64,000 bases of DNA from Pantoea sp. WMus005 (GCF_013415305.1 NZ_JACBXU010000003.1:1-64000); one strand, 5' to 3'; counted from the first letter of the stretch, positions 28,152 to 37,239 are shown. Notes: generated by a model not told the origin, from the letters alone. Made by a program: numbers and translations.

Positions 28152-29162
28152 ATGACAATTAACATTGGTGTAATCGGCACCGGCGCAATCGGCCGTGAAC
28201 ATATCCGTCGTTGCAGTACCGTTTTACAGAATGCGCGCGTGGTGGCACTCAACGACATTAACCGCGATAACTGCCAGCAGATTGTTAATGCGCTGACGCC
28301 GGAAGCACGTATTTATGACAATGCGATCGATCTGATCAACGATCCGCAGGTTAACGCGGTGCTGGTCACCTCCTGGGGTCCGACGCATGAGGCCTTTGTG
28401 CTGGCCTGTATCGAGGCGGGCAAGGCGGTGTTCTGTGAGAAACCACTGGCGGTCACCGCTCAGGGCTGTATGAACATTGTGGAAGCAGAAATTAAAGCCG
28501 GACGTCAGCTGGTGCAGGTCGGCTTTATGCGCCCCTATGACAGCGGCTACCGTGCACTGAAAGCGGTGATCGATAGCGGTGAGATTGGCGAGCCTTTAAT
28601 GCTGCATTGCGCGCACCGCAACCCGGAAGTGGGCGACAGCTACACCACCGACATGGCGATCACCGACACGTTAATCCATGAACTGGATGTGCTGCGCTGG
28701 CTGCTGAATGATGACTATGCCAGCGTGCAGGTAATCTTCCCGCGTAAAACCCGCAAGGCATCGTCACACCTGCGCGATCCGCAAATCGTGTTGCTGGAGA
28801 CCACCAAAGGCGCACGTATCGATGTCGAAATCTTCGTGAACTGTGAATATGGTTACGACATTCAGTGTGAAGTCGTGGGTGAAAGCGGCGTTGCTCGCCT
28901 GCCGGAACCCGTTTCTGTGCAGACGCGCAGCGCGGCAAAACTCTCTACCACCCTTCTCACTGACTGGAAAAAACGCTTTATTGATGCCTATGACGTGGAG
29001 TTGCAGGCGTTTATCAACAACGTCATCAGCCGTGAGATGACAGGTCCTTCTGCGTGGGATGGCTACGCCGCTGCGGTAGCGGCGGATGCCTGCGTCGCGG
29101 CGCAAACGTCCGGAGAGATTGTGCCGGTTAAGATGGCAGATAAACCGGCGTTTTATCGCTGA
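28152..29162 (+). CDS. iolG: Inositol 2-dehydrogenase-like Gfo/Idh/MocA oxidoreductase
   Basis: 336 residues. The Rossmann motif GTGAIG is at 9-14, the EKP motif at 96-98, and the catalytic residues K97, D172 and H176 fall at exactly the numbers reported for B. subtilis IolG. The enzyme oxidises myo-inositol to 2-keto-myo-inositol with NAD; scyllo-inositol or other sugars are possible in this family. RBS AGGGAACC. It is the last gene of a three-gene unit with the transporter and IolI-like isomerase; the classical iolB, C, D, E and A genes are absent from this window. Confidence 0.82.
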   Translation: MTINIGVIGTGAIGREHIRRCSTVLQNARVVALNDINRDNCQQIVNALTPEARIYDNAIDLINDPQVNAVLVTSWGPTHEAFVLACIEAGKAVFCEKPLAVTAQGCMNIVEAEIKAGRQLVQVGFMRPYDSGYRALKAVIDSGEIGEPLMLHCAHRNPEVGDSYTTDMAITDTLIHELDVLRWLLNDDYASVQVIFPRKTRKASSHLRDPQIVLLETTKGARIDVEIFVNCEYGYDIQCEVVGESGVARLPEPVSVQTRSAAKLSTTLLTDWKKRFIDAYDVELQAFINNVISREMTGPSAWDGYAAAVAADACVAAQTSGEIVPVKMADKPAFYR

Positions 29163-29171
29163 CAGAAACAG

Positions 29172-29194
29172 TGCACGGCGGGCTCCGCCGTGCA
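29172..29194 (+). terminator. GC-rich hairpin after iolG
   Basis: TGCACGGCGG and CCGCCGTGCA pair around a short loop, ten bases after the stop. The following bases are only moderately T-rich, so termination is plausible but not certain. Confidence 0.55.
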
Positions 29195-29279
29195 TTCCCT
29201 TCTCCATTTCCCCGTTTATCAGCAGCGCGCCACGCTCCGGGACACCCGCCGATACGCACAGAAAAGGGCTGCTGGCCTA

Positions 29280-29759
29280 TCACGGTGCCGTGATCACAAT
29301 GGCAACACGCCGGTTTTGCGCACGCCCTTGCGCGCTGTTGTTGCTGGTAACCGGCGCACTCATGCCCAATCCACGCGTGACAATGTTTTCTCGCGGAATC
29401 GCCGCACCTTCCGCCCATTGCGCCGCTACCGCATTCGCTCTTTTAAACGACAGCTGCTGGTTATAATCGGGTTTGCCGTAATTGTCGGTATGTCCGTCGA
29501 TGCGCACATGCTGAATGCCGGTCGACGCCAGATTTTTTGCCATCACCTGAAGAGTACTTTTGCTGGCAGGCGTCAGTTCTGATTCGTTTACCCCAAACAG
29601 AATCTTATCGGATAAACCTAATCCCCAGCCTTCCATGTTCTGCGTGAATCCAGCACTTTTCATCGCTGCGATTTGTGCCTCACTAAAACGCTCTTTCGAC
29701 TGACAACCCAACAGAGCCAGAGTAAACAGCATCAGGGAAATGTTCTTCTTCATATTCAC
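29280..29759 (-). CDS. yfiB: YfiB, OmpA-like outer-membrane lipoprotein of the YfiBNR system
   Basis: 159 residues with a lipoprotein signal (LALLGC, lipidated Cys19, glutamine at +2, hence outer membrane). The C-terminal OmpA-like peptidoglycan-binding domain runs from about 50 to 155 (VRIDGHTDN, LSFKRANAVAAQW, RGLGMSAPV and RAQNRRVAI). In Pseudomonas YfiB sequesters YfiR and so releases YfiN. It is the last gene of the yfiR-yfiN-yfiB operon; eight bases separate it from yfiN. Confidence 0.88.
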   Translation of the reverse strand: MNMKKNISLMLFTLALLGCQSKERFSEAQIAAMKSAGFTQNMEGWGLGLSDKILFGVNESELTPASKSTLQVMAKNLASTGIQHVRIDGHTDNYGKPDYNQQLSFKRANAVAAQWAEGAAIPRENIVTRGLGMSAPVTSNNSAQGRAQNRRVAIVITAP

Positions 29760-29766
29760 GCCTTAT

Positions 29767-30975
29767 TTACGCCTTATTTGTTCGCTTATTCCTGTACATA
29801 TCCATATCGGCACGTTCGAGAATGGACTCAACCGTATCACCGCGCTGTGACCACGCATAGCCGATGGTCACTGAGGTCGTAATCGGCATGCCGTCTGCAA
29901 CAACAATTTTTTCCATCATGACGTTATGAATGCTCTGCATGAGTTGCTGTAACTGCTCCTCAACGGCGCGGCTGCTGACCAGCACGGCAAATTCATCCCC
30001 GCCTAAGCGGGCGACTAAATCCTGATCAGATGCCAGTGATAAGAGGCGCGATCCTATGGCTTTTAACACGTCATCCCCGGCAGCATGCCCCCAGTTATCA
30101 TTGATGCTCTTGAAGCGATCGCCATCCAGAAACAGTAGAGCAAAACGCTCATGGGCATATTGCTGCTCAAGGAGCTGAGTCAGTCGGGCAGAAAAGGCGC
30201 TGCGGTTAGCCAGGCCGGTCAGCGGGTCTTCCAGCGCTTTGGCGGCCAGCGAAAGATTGTCACGCATCAGCGACGCCTTGAGCGATTGCATCTCCATTAG
30301 CAGCGAATTCAGATCATCTGAAAAAAGCTGAAACTCCCGGATCGGGCCGCCCGGAATACGCAGTGAAAAATCGCCAGAATGAATTACATAGTGAATCGAA
30401 CTGGTGATGGTGCGCAGCGTCGCAATCATTCCCCGATGCAGAAATTCACTTAACAGAAGCGAGATAAGCAGTACGCAGAGCATCCCGCTGGTCAGAATCA
30501 TGAATGAGTAGCGGATAAAACTGACTGCACCGGACACGGTACCTTCCAGCGTCAACGTACCAACGGCGGCGTCAGCGTGAATGATATTGACGTTGAGGGG
30601 CTTGAGGTAAATCCACTCACGCAGCATACGCGAATACCAGCCCGTATTTTCCTGCTGCGCATTCCACTGGACCAGAACAATCTGATCCCGGGTAACCAGT
30701 TTTGCCGAGGCGTACATGCCTTCATTACCAAGCCGTTCTATTTTATTACGTGCGTCGTAACTGTCGGCAAATACGGTAGCTGCCGTTAATGTTGTACTCA
30801 GAGTCGAACCAATTAATTCGAGGTTCCGTTTCTCATAATTTTTAATAAACAGCAAGGACGTTGAGGAGAGCAACAGCCAGCACAACAGTAATATCACCGC
30901 AGAATTGATGGTGCTTATTTTCCGCAGTTTATTGCGGATCGAGGATTTGTCATTTCTTAATTTATCGAATTTCAT
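29767..30975 (-). CDS. dgcN: YfiN/DgcN membrane diguanylate cyclase
   Basis: 402 residues from the ATG at 30975, which lies one base after the yfiR stop. Two transmembrane helices (about 20-43 and 148-172) enclose a periplasmic YfiN-type PAS domain, then a HAMP-like linker, then a GGDEF domain (DPLTGLANR near 237, LFLDGDRFKSINDNWGHAAGDDVL, catalytic RLGGDEF). The position of the inhibitory RxxD site holds SxxD, so classic product inhibition is probably absent. The enzyme makes c-di-GMP when relieved of the periplasmic repressor YfiR. Confidence 0.9.
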   Translation of the reverse strand: MKFDKLRNDKSSIRNKLRKISTINSAVILLLCWLLLSSTSLLFIKNYEKRNLELIGSTLSTTLTAATVFADSYDARNKIERLGNEGMYASAKLVTRDQIVLVQWNAQQENTGWYSRMLREWIYLKPLNVNIIHADAAVGTLTLEGTVSGAVSFIRYSFMILTSGMLCVLLISLLLSEFLHRGMIATLRTITSSIHYVIHSGDFSLRIPGGPIREFQLFSDDLNSLLMEMQSLKASLMRDNLSLAAKALEDPLTGLANRSAFSARLTQLLEQQYAHERFALLFLDGDRFKSINDNWGHAAGDDVLKAIGSRLLSLASDQDLVARLGGDEFAVLVSSRAVEEQLQQLMQSIHNVMMEKIVVADGMPITTSVTIGYAWSQRGDTVESILERADMDMYRNKRTNKA

Positions 30976-30976
30976 C

Positions 30977-31531
30977 TTATTCGCTTCCCTCGCGGGAGAG
31001 CAAAAGCACATCCGGACTCACCCTGACACCGCTTCGGGTAAGCGAATCAAGGTTAACGGAAAAATGCGTATGGTCAGGTTGAAAAATCAGGCAAAAAGCG
31101 GCGCCCACAGTACACTCCGCATTGTTCTCTGCAAGCGTAAGAACGGCTCTTCCGTGAAACTGCTGAATAGCCTCCACCTGCTGCTGCGGCGTCTGATCGC
31201 CGAAATAGACGGCGTCGCAGCGATGCAGCGCGATGTCGTTTACGTTAGCCAGATAGACCACGGTAAAGGTCGCCGCCGGAGATGCGGAATGTTGCGGCAA
31301 AGAGAGATGCCGCGCTGAAGATAAAGCACATAATTCAGGGTTTTTTAAACCCGGCCATTGGGTGAAGCTAATAATACCGCTGACAATACGATTGGCTTTG
31401 TCGTCTTTAATTTCGGCCCAGGCAAAATGAGGGAGTAGCAACAGAATAAGGGACGTAAAAACGATTTTCCAGATGTGACGCAGCAGAAGCAGCACATCGA
31501 TTTCATGATGAATTTGATATTTATCTATCAT
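30977..31531 (-). CDS. yfiR: YfiR, periplasmic repressor of YfiN (DUF4154)
   Basis: 184 residues with a hydrophobic export signal (IVFTSLILLLLPHFAWA). The mature part has four cysteines, C68, C105, C140 and C147; the C140-C147 spacing of seven equals the C145-C152 disulfide of Pseudomonas YfiR and the first pair is spaced similarly (37 against 39). It binds the periplasmic domain of YfiN and keeps it inactive; reducing or envelope stress frees YfiN. It is the first gene of the operon. Confidence 0.88.
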   Translation of the reverse strand: MIDKYQIHHEIDVLLLLRHIWKIVFTSLILLLLPHFAWAEIKDDKANRIVSGIISFTQWPGLKNPELCALSSARHLSLPQHSASPAATFTVVYLANVNDIALHRCDAVYFGDQTPQQQVEAIQQFHGRAVLTLAENNAECTVGAAFCLIFQPDHTHFSVNLDSLTRSGVRVSPDVLLLSREGSE

Positions 31532-31795
31532 ACTGCGTTCCAGTAATACTACGCACGGCGGGAGACCTGAATAAGCGCGAAAATATTAGCACAGCGGCAG
31601 TTACAATTGCACACGGATTTTAATCAGTACCAGCCATGACTGTATTTTTATCGTTTATTCCTGATATTAATCTGGGCCATCATTACCCGTCTGGTTGATG
31701 TGCAGTTAAGCCATCTGCCCAGATTATGCGCGGTGTCATGATGCGTTATTATCTGTCCGACATGATCTTATCTGGCGTAAGCGTCACGAATCAGA

Positions 31796-32701
31796 TTAGT
31801 CGAAATAGGGTTTGAGAATGTCTTCCGTCCATTGCATAAAGGCCCTGACACGTCGCGACAGATTACGTCGGTGGGCGACAACAAATGAGGCACTGAGCGG
31901 CTCGGGACGCAGGTCCGGGAGAACTTCCACCAGCGCGCCGCGTTCTATAAAGGGCGCGAGTGTGGCGTAGCCGCCCTGAATCAGGCCCAACCCGGCCAGT
32001 CCCGCCTCATGATAGGCTGGTACGCTGTTGACCCGCATCGCACCGGGTAAAAGCAGCATTTTGTAGCCGTCATCGGCTGGATACTCCCATCCCTCAGGCT
32101 TTGAGCCAAAGCTCCGCTGGTAATGAACCAGTTTGTGGCCCTGATTGCGCAGATCATCAATGGTCTGCGGCACCCCAACGCGTGCCAGATAGCCAGGGCT
32201 GGCGGCATTGATCATGCGAAGCTTTCCCAGCGGCCGGGCAATCAGCGTCTCATCCATGATCGGTCCCAGGCGGATGACACAGTCGAATCCTTCATGAACC
32301 AAATCAACCCGCCGGTCACTGCCTGAAAGTTCAATCTCCAGTTCAGGATGGGCTTCAAGCAGCTGTGGCAAGGCGGGGATCACTACGCTCTGGGCCAGCA
32401 CGGCTGGCATATCAACACGTATCCTGCCCCGCAATGCTATCCCGTCGTGAGCGAACATGGTCTGCAACTCCTCGACTTCCGACAGCAGTTCCCGTGCGCG
32501 TGCATAAAAAGCCCGTCCATCCTCCGTTAACTGTACGGTCCGCGTGGTGCGGTGCAGGAGCGTCGCGCCGGTCACCTTTTCAAGTTCCCGGACCACCAGT
32601 GATGCACGGCCTTTCTGGATCCCCATGCTTTCGGCTGCCTGAGTAAAACTCTTCATTTCAGCCACACGCGCAAAAATCGTCAGTGCCTCGAGGTTTTTCA
32701 T
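31796..32701 (-). CDS. LysR-family transcriptional regulator
   Basis: 301 residues. Helix-turn-helix about 1-60 (SFTQAAESMGIQKGRASLVV, then TLLHRTTRTVQLTEDG); substrate domain from about 90. The KGRAS sequence is typical of a common enterobacterial subgroup. It is divergent from the small DUF1330 gene, 156 bases away, which may be a target. Effector unknown. Confidence 0.85.
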   Translation of the reverse strand: MKNLEALTIFARVAEMKSFTQAAESMGIQKGRASLVVRELEKVTGATLLHRTTRTVQLTEDGRAFYARARELLSEVEELQTMFAHDGIALRGRIRVDMPAVLAQSVVIPALPQLLEAHPELEIELSGSDRRVDLVHEGFDCVIRLGPIMDETLIARPLGKLRMINAASPGYLARVGVPQTIDDLRNQGHKLVHYQRSFGSKPEGWEYPADDGYKMLLLPGAMRVNSVPAYHEAGLAGLGLIQGGYATLAPFIERGALVEVLPDLRPEPLSASFVVAHRRNLSRRVRAFMQWTEDILKPYFD

Positions 32702-32857
32702 TGTTTCCCTTCAGAGTAACAGTGCGTAATTTTTTGCGTAATTTATCACCTTATTAATAGCTAATAGAGTGCTTTCACACCGCAGAATTTATACAACGCG
32801 ACAACAAGGCAAACCTGCTCACAGAGAAAAGGTTTCCCCTTCAGGAAGGAGAGAGAA

Positions 32858-33151
32858 ATGAACAAAGGTTATTTAATCGCTCACGTGACCGTATCAGATC
32901 CTGACGCCTATGCTGAATATGCCAGAGCAGCTGGCGAGGCCATGCAGGAATTTAATCCAAAGATCGTTGCCTGGTCAGGGCACTATGCAAATCTGGAGGG
33001 AGAGGCTCATGAACGGCATGTCGTTTTTGAGTTCAGCTCTTTTGACGAAGCCAGACGATTTTATGAAAGCCCTGCGTATCAGGCTGCCAGGTTGTTGCGC
33101 GCAGGGGCTGCACACGGGACGTTTGTGCTGGTCGAAGGAGCGAGTCTTTAA
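32858..33151 (+). CDS. DUF1330 family small protein
   Basis: 97 residues of the DUF1330 dimeric alpha-beta barrel type (GYLIAHVTVSDPDAYAEYA, then VVFEFSSFDEARRFYESPAYQ and FVLVEG). The ribosome site AAGGAG is strong. Members resemble antibiotic-biosynthesis monooxygenases in fold but have no established reaction. It stands alone, opposite a LysR gene. Confidence 0.8.
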   Translation: MNKGYLIAHVTVSDPDAYAEYARAAGEAMQEFNPKIVAWSGHYANLEGEAHERHVVFEFSSFDEARRFYESPAYQAARLLRAGAAHGTFVLVEGASL

Positions 33152-33415
33152 ACACTTCATCGTCGTGCGCCGATGCAGACGCCAGCGAACCCTGGCCCAC
33201 AGGATGTCGCCAGAATGCTGAGTGTTGCCTGACTTAACCGGTGAACGCCGCTTTTATTGTTCTTTTAATTGACGCTGCCTGACCACACTGTCGGTAAGGT
33301 AGCGTGCAACAGGCAAGAGGATGGCTGTGTCTGGCTTTGTTACTTCCGCAGAGCGTTTCAATCCTCCTCTGCTACTTTCATTAAAGCCACACAGATAAAA
33401 TTTTCGTACAGACGC

Positions 33416-34780
33416 TCACTTTCGGGGCAGGTGCAGACCAAAGATATTCTGCCCGCTCTCATGCCGATAGTAAGCCTTTCCACCATGCAGAGCGGCGATT
33501 GCGCGCACCAGCGACAGTCCCAGCCCGCTTCCGGCCGTATGACGGACGTTGTCGCCACGCCAGAAGCGTTCAAATAATTTTTCAGGCTCCTCCAGCTCTT
33601 CGCCCGCGTTTGACGCCTCAACCTCAACAGAGTCAGCGTGATGATACGTGATGACCTGAATCGTGCCTTTTTCTGGAGAGTAACGAATGGCGTTGATCAA
33701 CAAATTGCTCATCGCACGCTGGAACAGCATTTTGTCCGCGGTGAGGCTGCCTTTAGTGCTCAGCTCAATGACCTTTTCCTGCTCTTCCGCAACAGGTTCA
33801 AGAAAGTCGATCAGTGCTTCCAGCGCATCCTGTAGCAGGAAGTCCTGTTTATTAAGTCTGATATTGTGGTGCGTCGCGCGCGCCAGAAAGAGAATGTTTT
33901 CAGTCAGACGCGACAGACTCTCCAGCTCTTCAATGTTGCCTTCAATCAGCGTCTGATATTCAACGGTAGAACGTTCATGACCCAGCGCAACCTGATTCTG
34001 GCCCAGTAACACATTAATGGGCGTGCGGATTTCGTGCGCCAGATCGTCGGCAAATTGGGTCAGACGGATAAAGTCCGTGGATAAGCGCTGACGCATAGCG
34101 TTAAGCGCGTTGCCAATCGGTAGCAGCTCTTGCGGAATAGCCTGAAGCGGCACGGGCTGATTTAACCGATCACTGGCCGTTTCTGCCACGATCTTACTTA
34201 ACCGGCCGATCGCCCTTAGCCCTCTGCGAATCAGCAGCGGACTGACAGCGGCGCACAGCAAAATGGCCGCCAGTGAAACCAGAATGCTTTGCTGGCGATA
34301 ACGTTCCAGCATTAGTGCTCGCTCCCGCGCGACCCTGGCGAGCGTAATGGTTACCGGCCCGAGTGATGAGTTTGCCTGCAAGCTTAACGCCGACGCCTCA
34401 GTCTTATCTGCATTAATCCAGCGGTACAGCTGTTTTTCACTGGGTGGAGTGCTGGCTGGCGTGGGCGAGATCACGGGCAACGTTATCCCGGTATGATTAA
34501 TACTGACGTTTTGCTCATATTGCGAGCGGATGCTGAGAATGTCCTGATGGATATCGACCATCCGATTGAAGTAGAGTGGCAGCGAGCTGGGATGGGCACC
34601 ATCTTCAAGCAGTTGTCTTAACTGCGCCGCCCGGTTAATCAGCGTTTGATCGTCCCGCCATACCAGTTCGCTGCGTAAAGCTTTATACAGAATCAGGCTA
34701 ATGCCGCCACAGGCCATCGCCATGATTAGCGTAAAAATCACTGTCAGCCGCAGCGTCAGAGACGGGCTAGTCACCCTCAA
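33416..34780 (-). CDS. hprS: Heavy-metal/redox sensor histidine kinase, HprS (YedV)/CusS-like
   Basis: 454 residues. Helices about 11-32 and 165-183 enclose a 130-residue periplasmic sensor domain. HAMP, the H box DLAHEIRTPINVLL, the N box LLINAIRYS and GSGLGLSLVRAIAALHGG follow. The neighbourhood (paired regulator, divergent hiuH) is that of E. coli hprRS, a H2O2- and HOCl-responsive system. C176 in helix 2 sits where E. coli HprS has its redox-active cysteine, by approximate count. It overlaps the regulator gene by 14 bases. CusS is the main alternative. Confidence 0.78.
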   Translation of the reverse strand: MRVTSPSLTLRLTVIFTLIMAMACGGISLILYKALRSELVWRDDQTLINRAAQLRQLLEDGAHPSSLPLYFNRMVDIHQDILSIRSQYEQNVSINHTGITLPVISPTPASTPPSEKQLYRWINADKTEASALSLQANSSLGPVTITLARVARERALMLERYRQQSILVSLAAILLCAAVSPLLIRRGLRAIGRLSKIVAETASDRLNQPVPLQAIPQELLPIGNALNAMRQRLSTDFIRLTQFADDLAHEIRTPINVLLGQNQVALGHERSTVEYQTLIEGNIEELESLSRLTENILFLARATHHNIRLNKQDFLLQDALEALIDFLEPVAEEQEKVIELSTKGSLTADKMLFQRAMSNLLINAIRYSPEKGTIQVITYHHADSVEVEASNAGEELEEPEKLFERFWRGDNVRHTAGSGLGLSLVRAIAALHGGKAYYRHESGQNIFGLHLPRK

Positions 34781-35447
34781 TCCCCTTTTTGGACAGGCAG
34801 TATCCCATGCCCCTTACCGTTGTGATGAGCTTTTGAGGAAAGGGATCGTCGACTTTACGGCGCAAACGGCGGATAGCAACATCGACGATGTTGGTTTCAC
34901 TGTCGAAATTAACCCCCCATATCTCGCTGGCCAGCAGCGTCCGGGGCAGAATCTCACCGTGACGGCTGGCGAGCAGCCACAACAGCATGAACTCTTTACG
35001 CGTCAGCGTCAGAGTGACGCTGTCACGTACAACCTGAAAGCGCGCTGAGTCCATCACAAGATCGCCCACCTGCAGTACGCTACTGTGCGGCTGCTGCTGC
35101 CGAAGTTGGTTTCTCACACGAGCCAGAAGCTCCGCAAAAGAAAACGGCTTAACCAGGTAATCATTGGCTCCCAGTTCCAGCCCTTTCACCCGATCATCCA
35201 CCGAGTCTCTTGCTGTCAGACAAATCACCGGAGTCTGACTGGCGGTACGCAGGGTTTTCAGCACCTGCCACCCATCCATTCCCGGCAGCATAATATCCAG
35301 TATCACCAGACTGTAGGGATGTGACAGCCCGAGATGCAGGCCATCCCGTCCATCTGCGGCGTAATCCACGATGTAGCCCGCTTCTTCAAGCCCCTTACGC
35401 ACCCAGGCGCTCGCCTTCTGGTTATCTTCGATCAGTAATAGTTTCAT
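34767..35447 (-). CDS. hprR: OmpR-family response regulator, HprR (YedW)/CusR-like
   Basis: 226 residues. The receiver domain has phospho-acceptor D51 (LVILDIMLPGMDG) and K in YLVKPFSFAELL; the winged-helix DNA-binding domain has LTRKEFMLLWLLASRHGEIL and VDVAIRRLRRKVD. In E. coli HprR activates hiuH and msrPQ. Here the divergent hiuH promoter carries a near-perfect palindrome that is a good candidate target. Confidence 0.82.
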   Translation of the reverse strand: MKLLLIEDNQKASAWVRKGLEEAGYIVDYAADGRDGLHLGLSHPYSLVILDIMLPGMDGWQVLKTLRTASQTPVICLTARDSVDDRVKGLELGANDYLVKPFSFAELLARVRNQLRQQQPHSSVLQVGDLVMDSARFQVVRDSVTLTLTRKEFMLLWLLASRHGEILPRTLLASEIWGVNFDSETNIVDVAIRRLRRKVDDPFPQKLITTVRGMGYCLSKKGIEGD

Positions 35448-35495
35448 CGGCGCAGTTTGCCATGAAATTTATGACCGCCCCAGCGTTTCAGCGCC

Positions 35496-35515
35496 AGATG
35501 ACAATATGGTCATCT
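35496..35515. promoter_or_regulatory. Inverted repeat in the hprR-hiuH divergent region
   Basis: Arms AGATGAC and GTCATCT flank a six-base centre, 68 bases before hiuH and 48 before hprR. Position and symmetry fit binding of the response-regulator dimer; it is unlike the E. coli HprR box (CATTACAAAATTGTAATG) in sequence. Confidence 0.55.
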
Positions 35516-35583
35516 TTCTGTCAGGCAGAACGAACAACCGTACCGGTATAACAGCGGGGTGATTAACACCGGAGTATTAAAAA

Positions 35584-35988
35584 ATGAAAAAGAACCTCAC
35601 TGCCCTGGCCCTCGCTGCGTTGCTTGCCGTTCCCGCGGTCAGTTTCGCAGCCAGTAAAAATCCGCTGAGCGTTCATGTGCTGAACCAGCAAACCGGCCTT
35701 CCGGCCTCAGAGGTTGAGGTGATGCTTGAACAGAAACAGGGAGAAAGCTGGAAAGTACTGAATACTGCCAATACCAACCAGCAGGGTCGGATTGATGCCC
35801 TTTGGCCAGCAAAGCCTTTTGAAGCGGGTGATTATCGGGTGATTTTTAAAACCGGTCACTATTTTGTGGTACATCATCAGCAGAGCTTTTTCCCCGAAAT
35901 CCCGGTGGAGTTCCATATCACCAATACCACCTATCACATTCCGTTGCTGCTGAGCCAGTACGGTTACTCCACCTATCGCGGGAGCTGA
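35584..35988 (+). CDS. hiuH: 5-hydroxyisourate hydrolase (transthyretin-like), periplasmic
   Basis: 134 residues with a signal peptide (about 1-22). Family residues are the His in LSVHVLN, the Arg in QGRIDALW, the His in TYHIPLLLSQYGYSTYRGS and the C-terminal YRGS tetrapeptide diagnostic of the family. It hydrolyses 5-hydroxyisourate in urate breakdown. No other urate gene is nearby; control by HprRS as in E. coli is likely. It is followed five bases later by the GlcG-type gene. Confidence 0.92.
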   Translation: MKKNLTALALAALLAVPAVSFAASKNPLSVHVLNQQTGLPASEVEVMLEQKQGESWKVLNTANTNQQGRIDALWPAKPFEAGDYRVIFKTGHYFVVHHQQSFFPEIPVEFHITNTTYHIPLLLSQYGYSTYRGS

Positions 35989-35993
35989 AATAA

Positions 35994-36485
35994 ATGAAAC
36001 GTTTACTGCTAGCATTGATGCTGACAACCGGACCTGCCGTGGCGCTCGCTGCTGAACCAGCCTCCGTCTATGACATGACGCAGGCGCTGAGTAACCAACT
36101 GGCAACGGAAGCCTTGTCCGCCTGCCATAATATGCATCGTCAGGGCGTAGTCGCCGTGGTGGATCGGGGTGGAAACCTGGTCACGCTGATGCGGGACGAT
36201 AACGTGGGTCCTCACAACACCCAGGCAGCCTGGCGAAAAGCGTTTACTGCGCTCTCCACCAAAACGCCGACCAGACAACTGACCATAAAAGCGCAATCAT
36301 CACCGGAAAGCGTCAACCTGAATACGGTTAATGAACTCTTGCTGCTTGGTGGTGGTGTTCCCGTGCAGTATCGCGGCCAGTGGATCGGCGCTATTGGCAT
36401 GGCAGGCACCGGTGGCGCGGAGTCAGACGATCACTGTGGGACCGAAGCGATTAACAAAGTGCTGGGTAACAGCAAGCAACCGTAA
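35994..36485 (+). CDS. GlcG/HbpS-family (heme-binding-like) protein with signal peptide
   Basis: 163 residues with a signal peptide (about 1-20, ending ALAAEP). The GlcG/HbpS core is visible in ALSACHNMHRQGVVAVVDRGGNLVTLMRDD and LLGGGVPVQYRGQWIGAIGMAGTGGAESD. HbpS binds heme and works with a redox sensor in Streptomyces. The five-base gap places it in an operon with hiuH under the HprRS-like system. In E. coli hiuH has msrPQ at this place instead. Confidence 0.8.
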   Translation: MKRLLLALMLTTGPAVALAAEPASVYDMTQALSNQLATEALSACHNMHRQGVVAVVDRGGNLVTLMRDDNVGPHNTQAAWRKAFTALSTKTPTRQLTIKAQSSPESVNLNTVNELLLLGGGVPVQYRGQWIGAIGMAGTGGAESDDHCGTEAINKVLGNSKQP

Positions 36486-36572
36486 TCATGATGAACGCGT
36501 GGCGGATATATTCCTGCCAGACATGGGGAAGAAGCAGTTCCCCGTGCTGTTCAAATACGTCGCCGCCGAAAC

Positions 36573-36596
36573 GTCTGCTATGTTCCAAAAGCGGAC
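36573..36596 (+). repeat. Intergenic hairpin repeat, type B (diverged)
   Basis: Left arm GTCTGCT, right arm AGCGGAC, loop matching the type B loop only in part. First member of the repeat family in the window, at the entry to the accessory segment. Confidence 0.6.
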
Positions 36597-36740
36597 GTTA
36601 TAAACGACTTCTATGTTGAATATCGGAAGCCGCCATCGATGAGATCTTATGGTAAATCGAGTGTTGTCATGTGCCTGGTGGGTTGTTTATCAAAAATGAC
36701 TAAGAGAGTCTCTTTGGTAATAACAATCAGGAAGGCGACT

Positions 36741-37133
36741 ATGAAGATAACGAAGATTGACCACATACACGTCTACGTCGGGAACATTGAACTGGCAGAA
36801 CGCTGGTACCAGGAGGTTCCTGGCTTTTCCCGCGACGACTCGCTGTACTTCTGGTTTGAGCAGGGAGGGCCGCTAGTTATCAGAAATAACGGCGCATCAC
36901 TTTCCCTGTTTCTCAGGAAAAATCAGCATCCCGGGCATACGGTGGCTTTCGCCGTAGAAGCGGCTGCGTTTCTCAGTTTTGTGCCTGCTCTCAACGCTAA
37001 AGGCATCCCGTTTACCGTATGCGATCACGATGTATCTATGTCCGTGTACTTTAACGATCTTAGCGATAATAAGATTGAGCTGACCAGTTATGAATATCTT
37101 CTGGCAAAGCAGCTATTGGAGAGCATTGTATAG
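36741..37133 (+). CDS. VOC-superfamily (glyoxalase/bleomycin-resistance type) protein
   Basis: 130 residues from the ATG at 36741, preceded by AGGAAGG; longer readings have no ribosome site. The start KIDHIHVYVGNIELAERWYQEV, the middle GHTVAFAVE and the end VYFNDLSDNKIELTSYEY have the beta-alpha-beta-beta-beta layout of VOC proteins, with metal-ligand positions H (DHIHVYV), H (HTVAF) and E (KIELTSY). The reaction is unknown; isomerase, dioxygenase or drug-binding roles all occur. It lies between two repeat elements. Confidence 0.75.
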   Translation: MKITKIDHIHVYVGNIELAERWYQEVPGFSRDDSLYFWFEQGGPLVIRNNGASLSLFLRKNQHPGHTVAFAVEAAAFLSFVPALNAKGIPFTVCDHDVSMSVYFNDLSDNKIELTSYEYLLAKQLLESIV

Positions 37134-37215
37134 CTTTCTCCATTAACTGAAGTCGGAGCGCAATAGGGTTGTTACGTTCAATATGGCAGAACTTCCCTGT
37201 CACTATCATTTTGAC

Positions 37216-37239
37216 GTCCGCATCTCGCTCATAGCTGAC
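37216..37239 (+). repeat. Intergenic hairpin repeat, type A (single)
   Basis: Left arm GTCCGC, loop containing CTCGCTCAT, right arm GCTGAC (one change from GCGGAC). Followed by TTGCAG, as in the copy at 45416. Confidence 0.65.
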
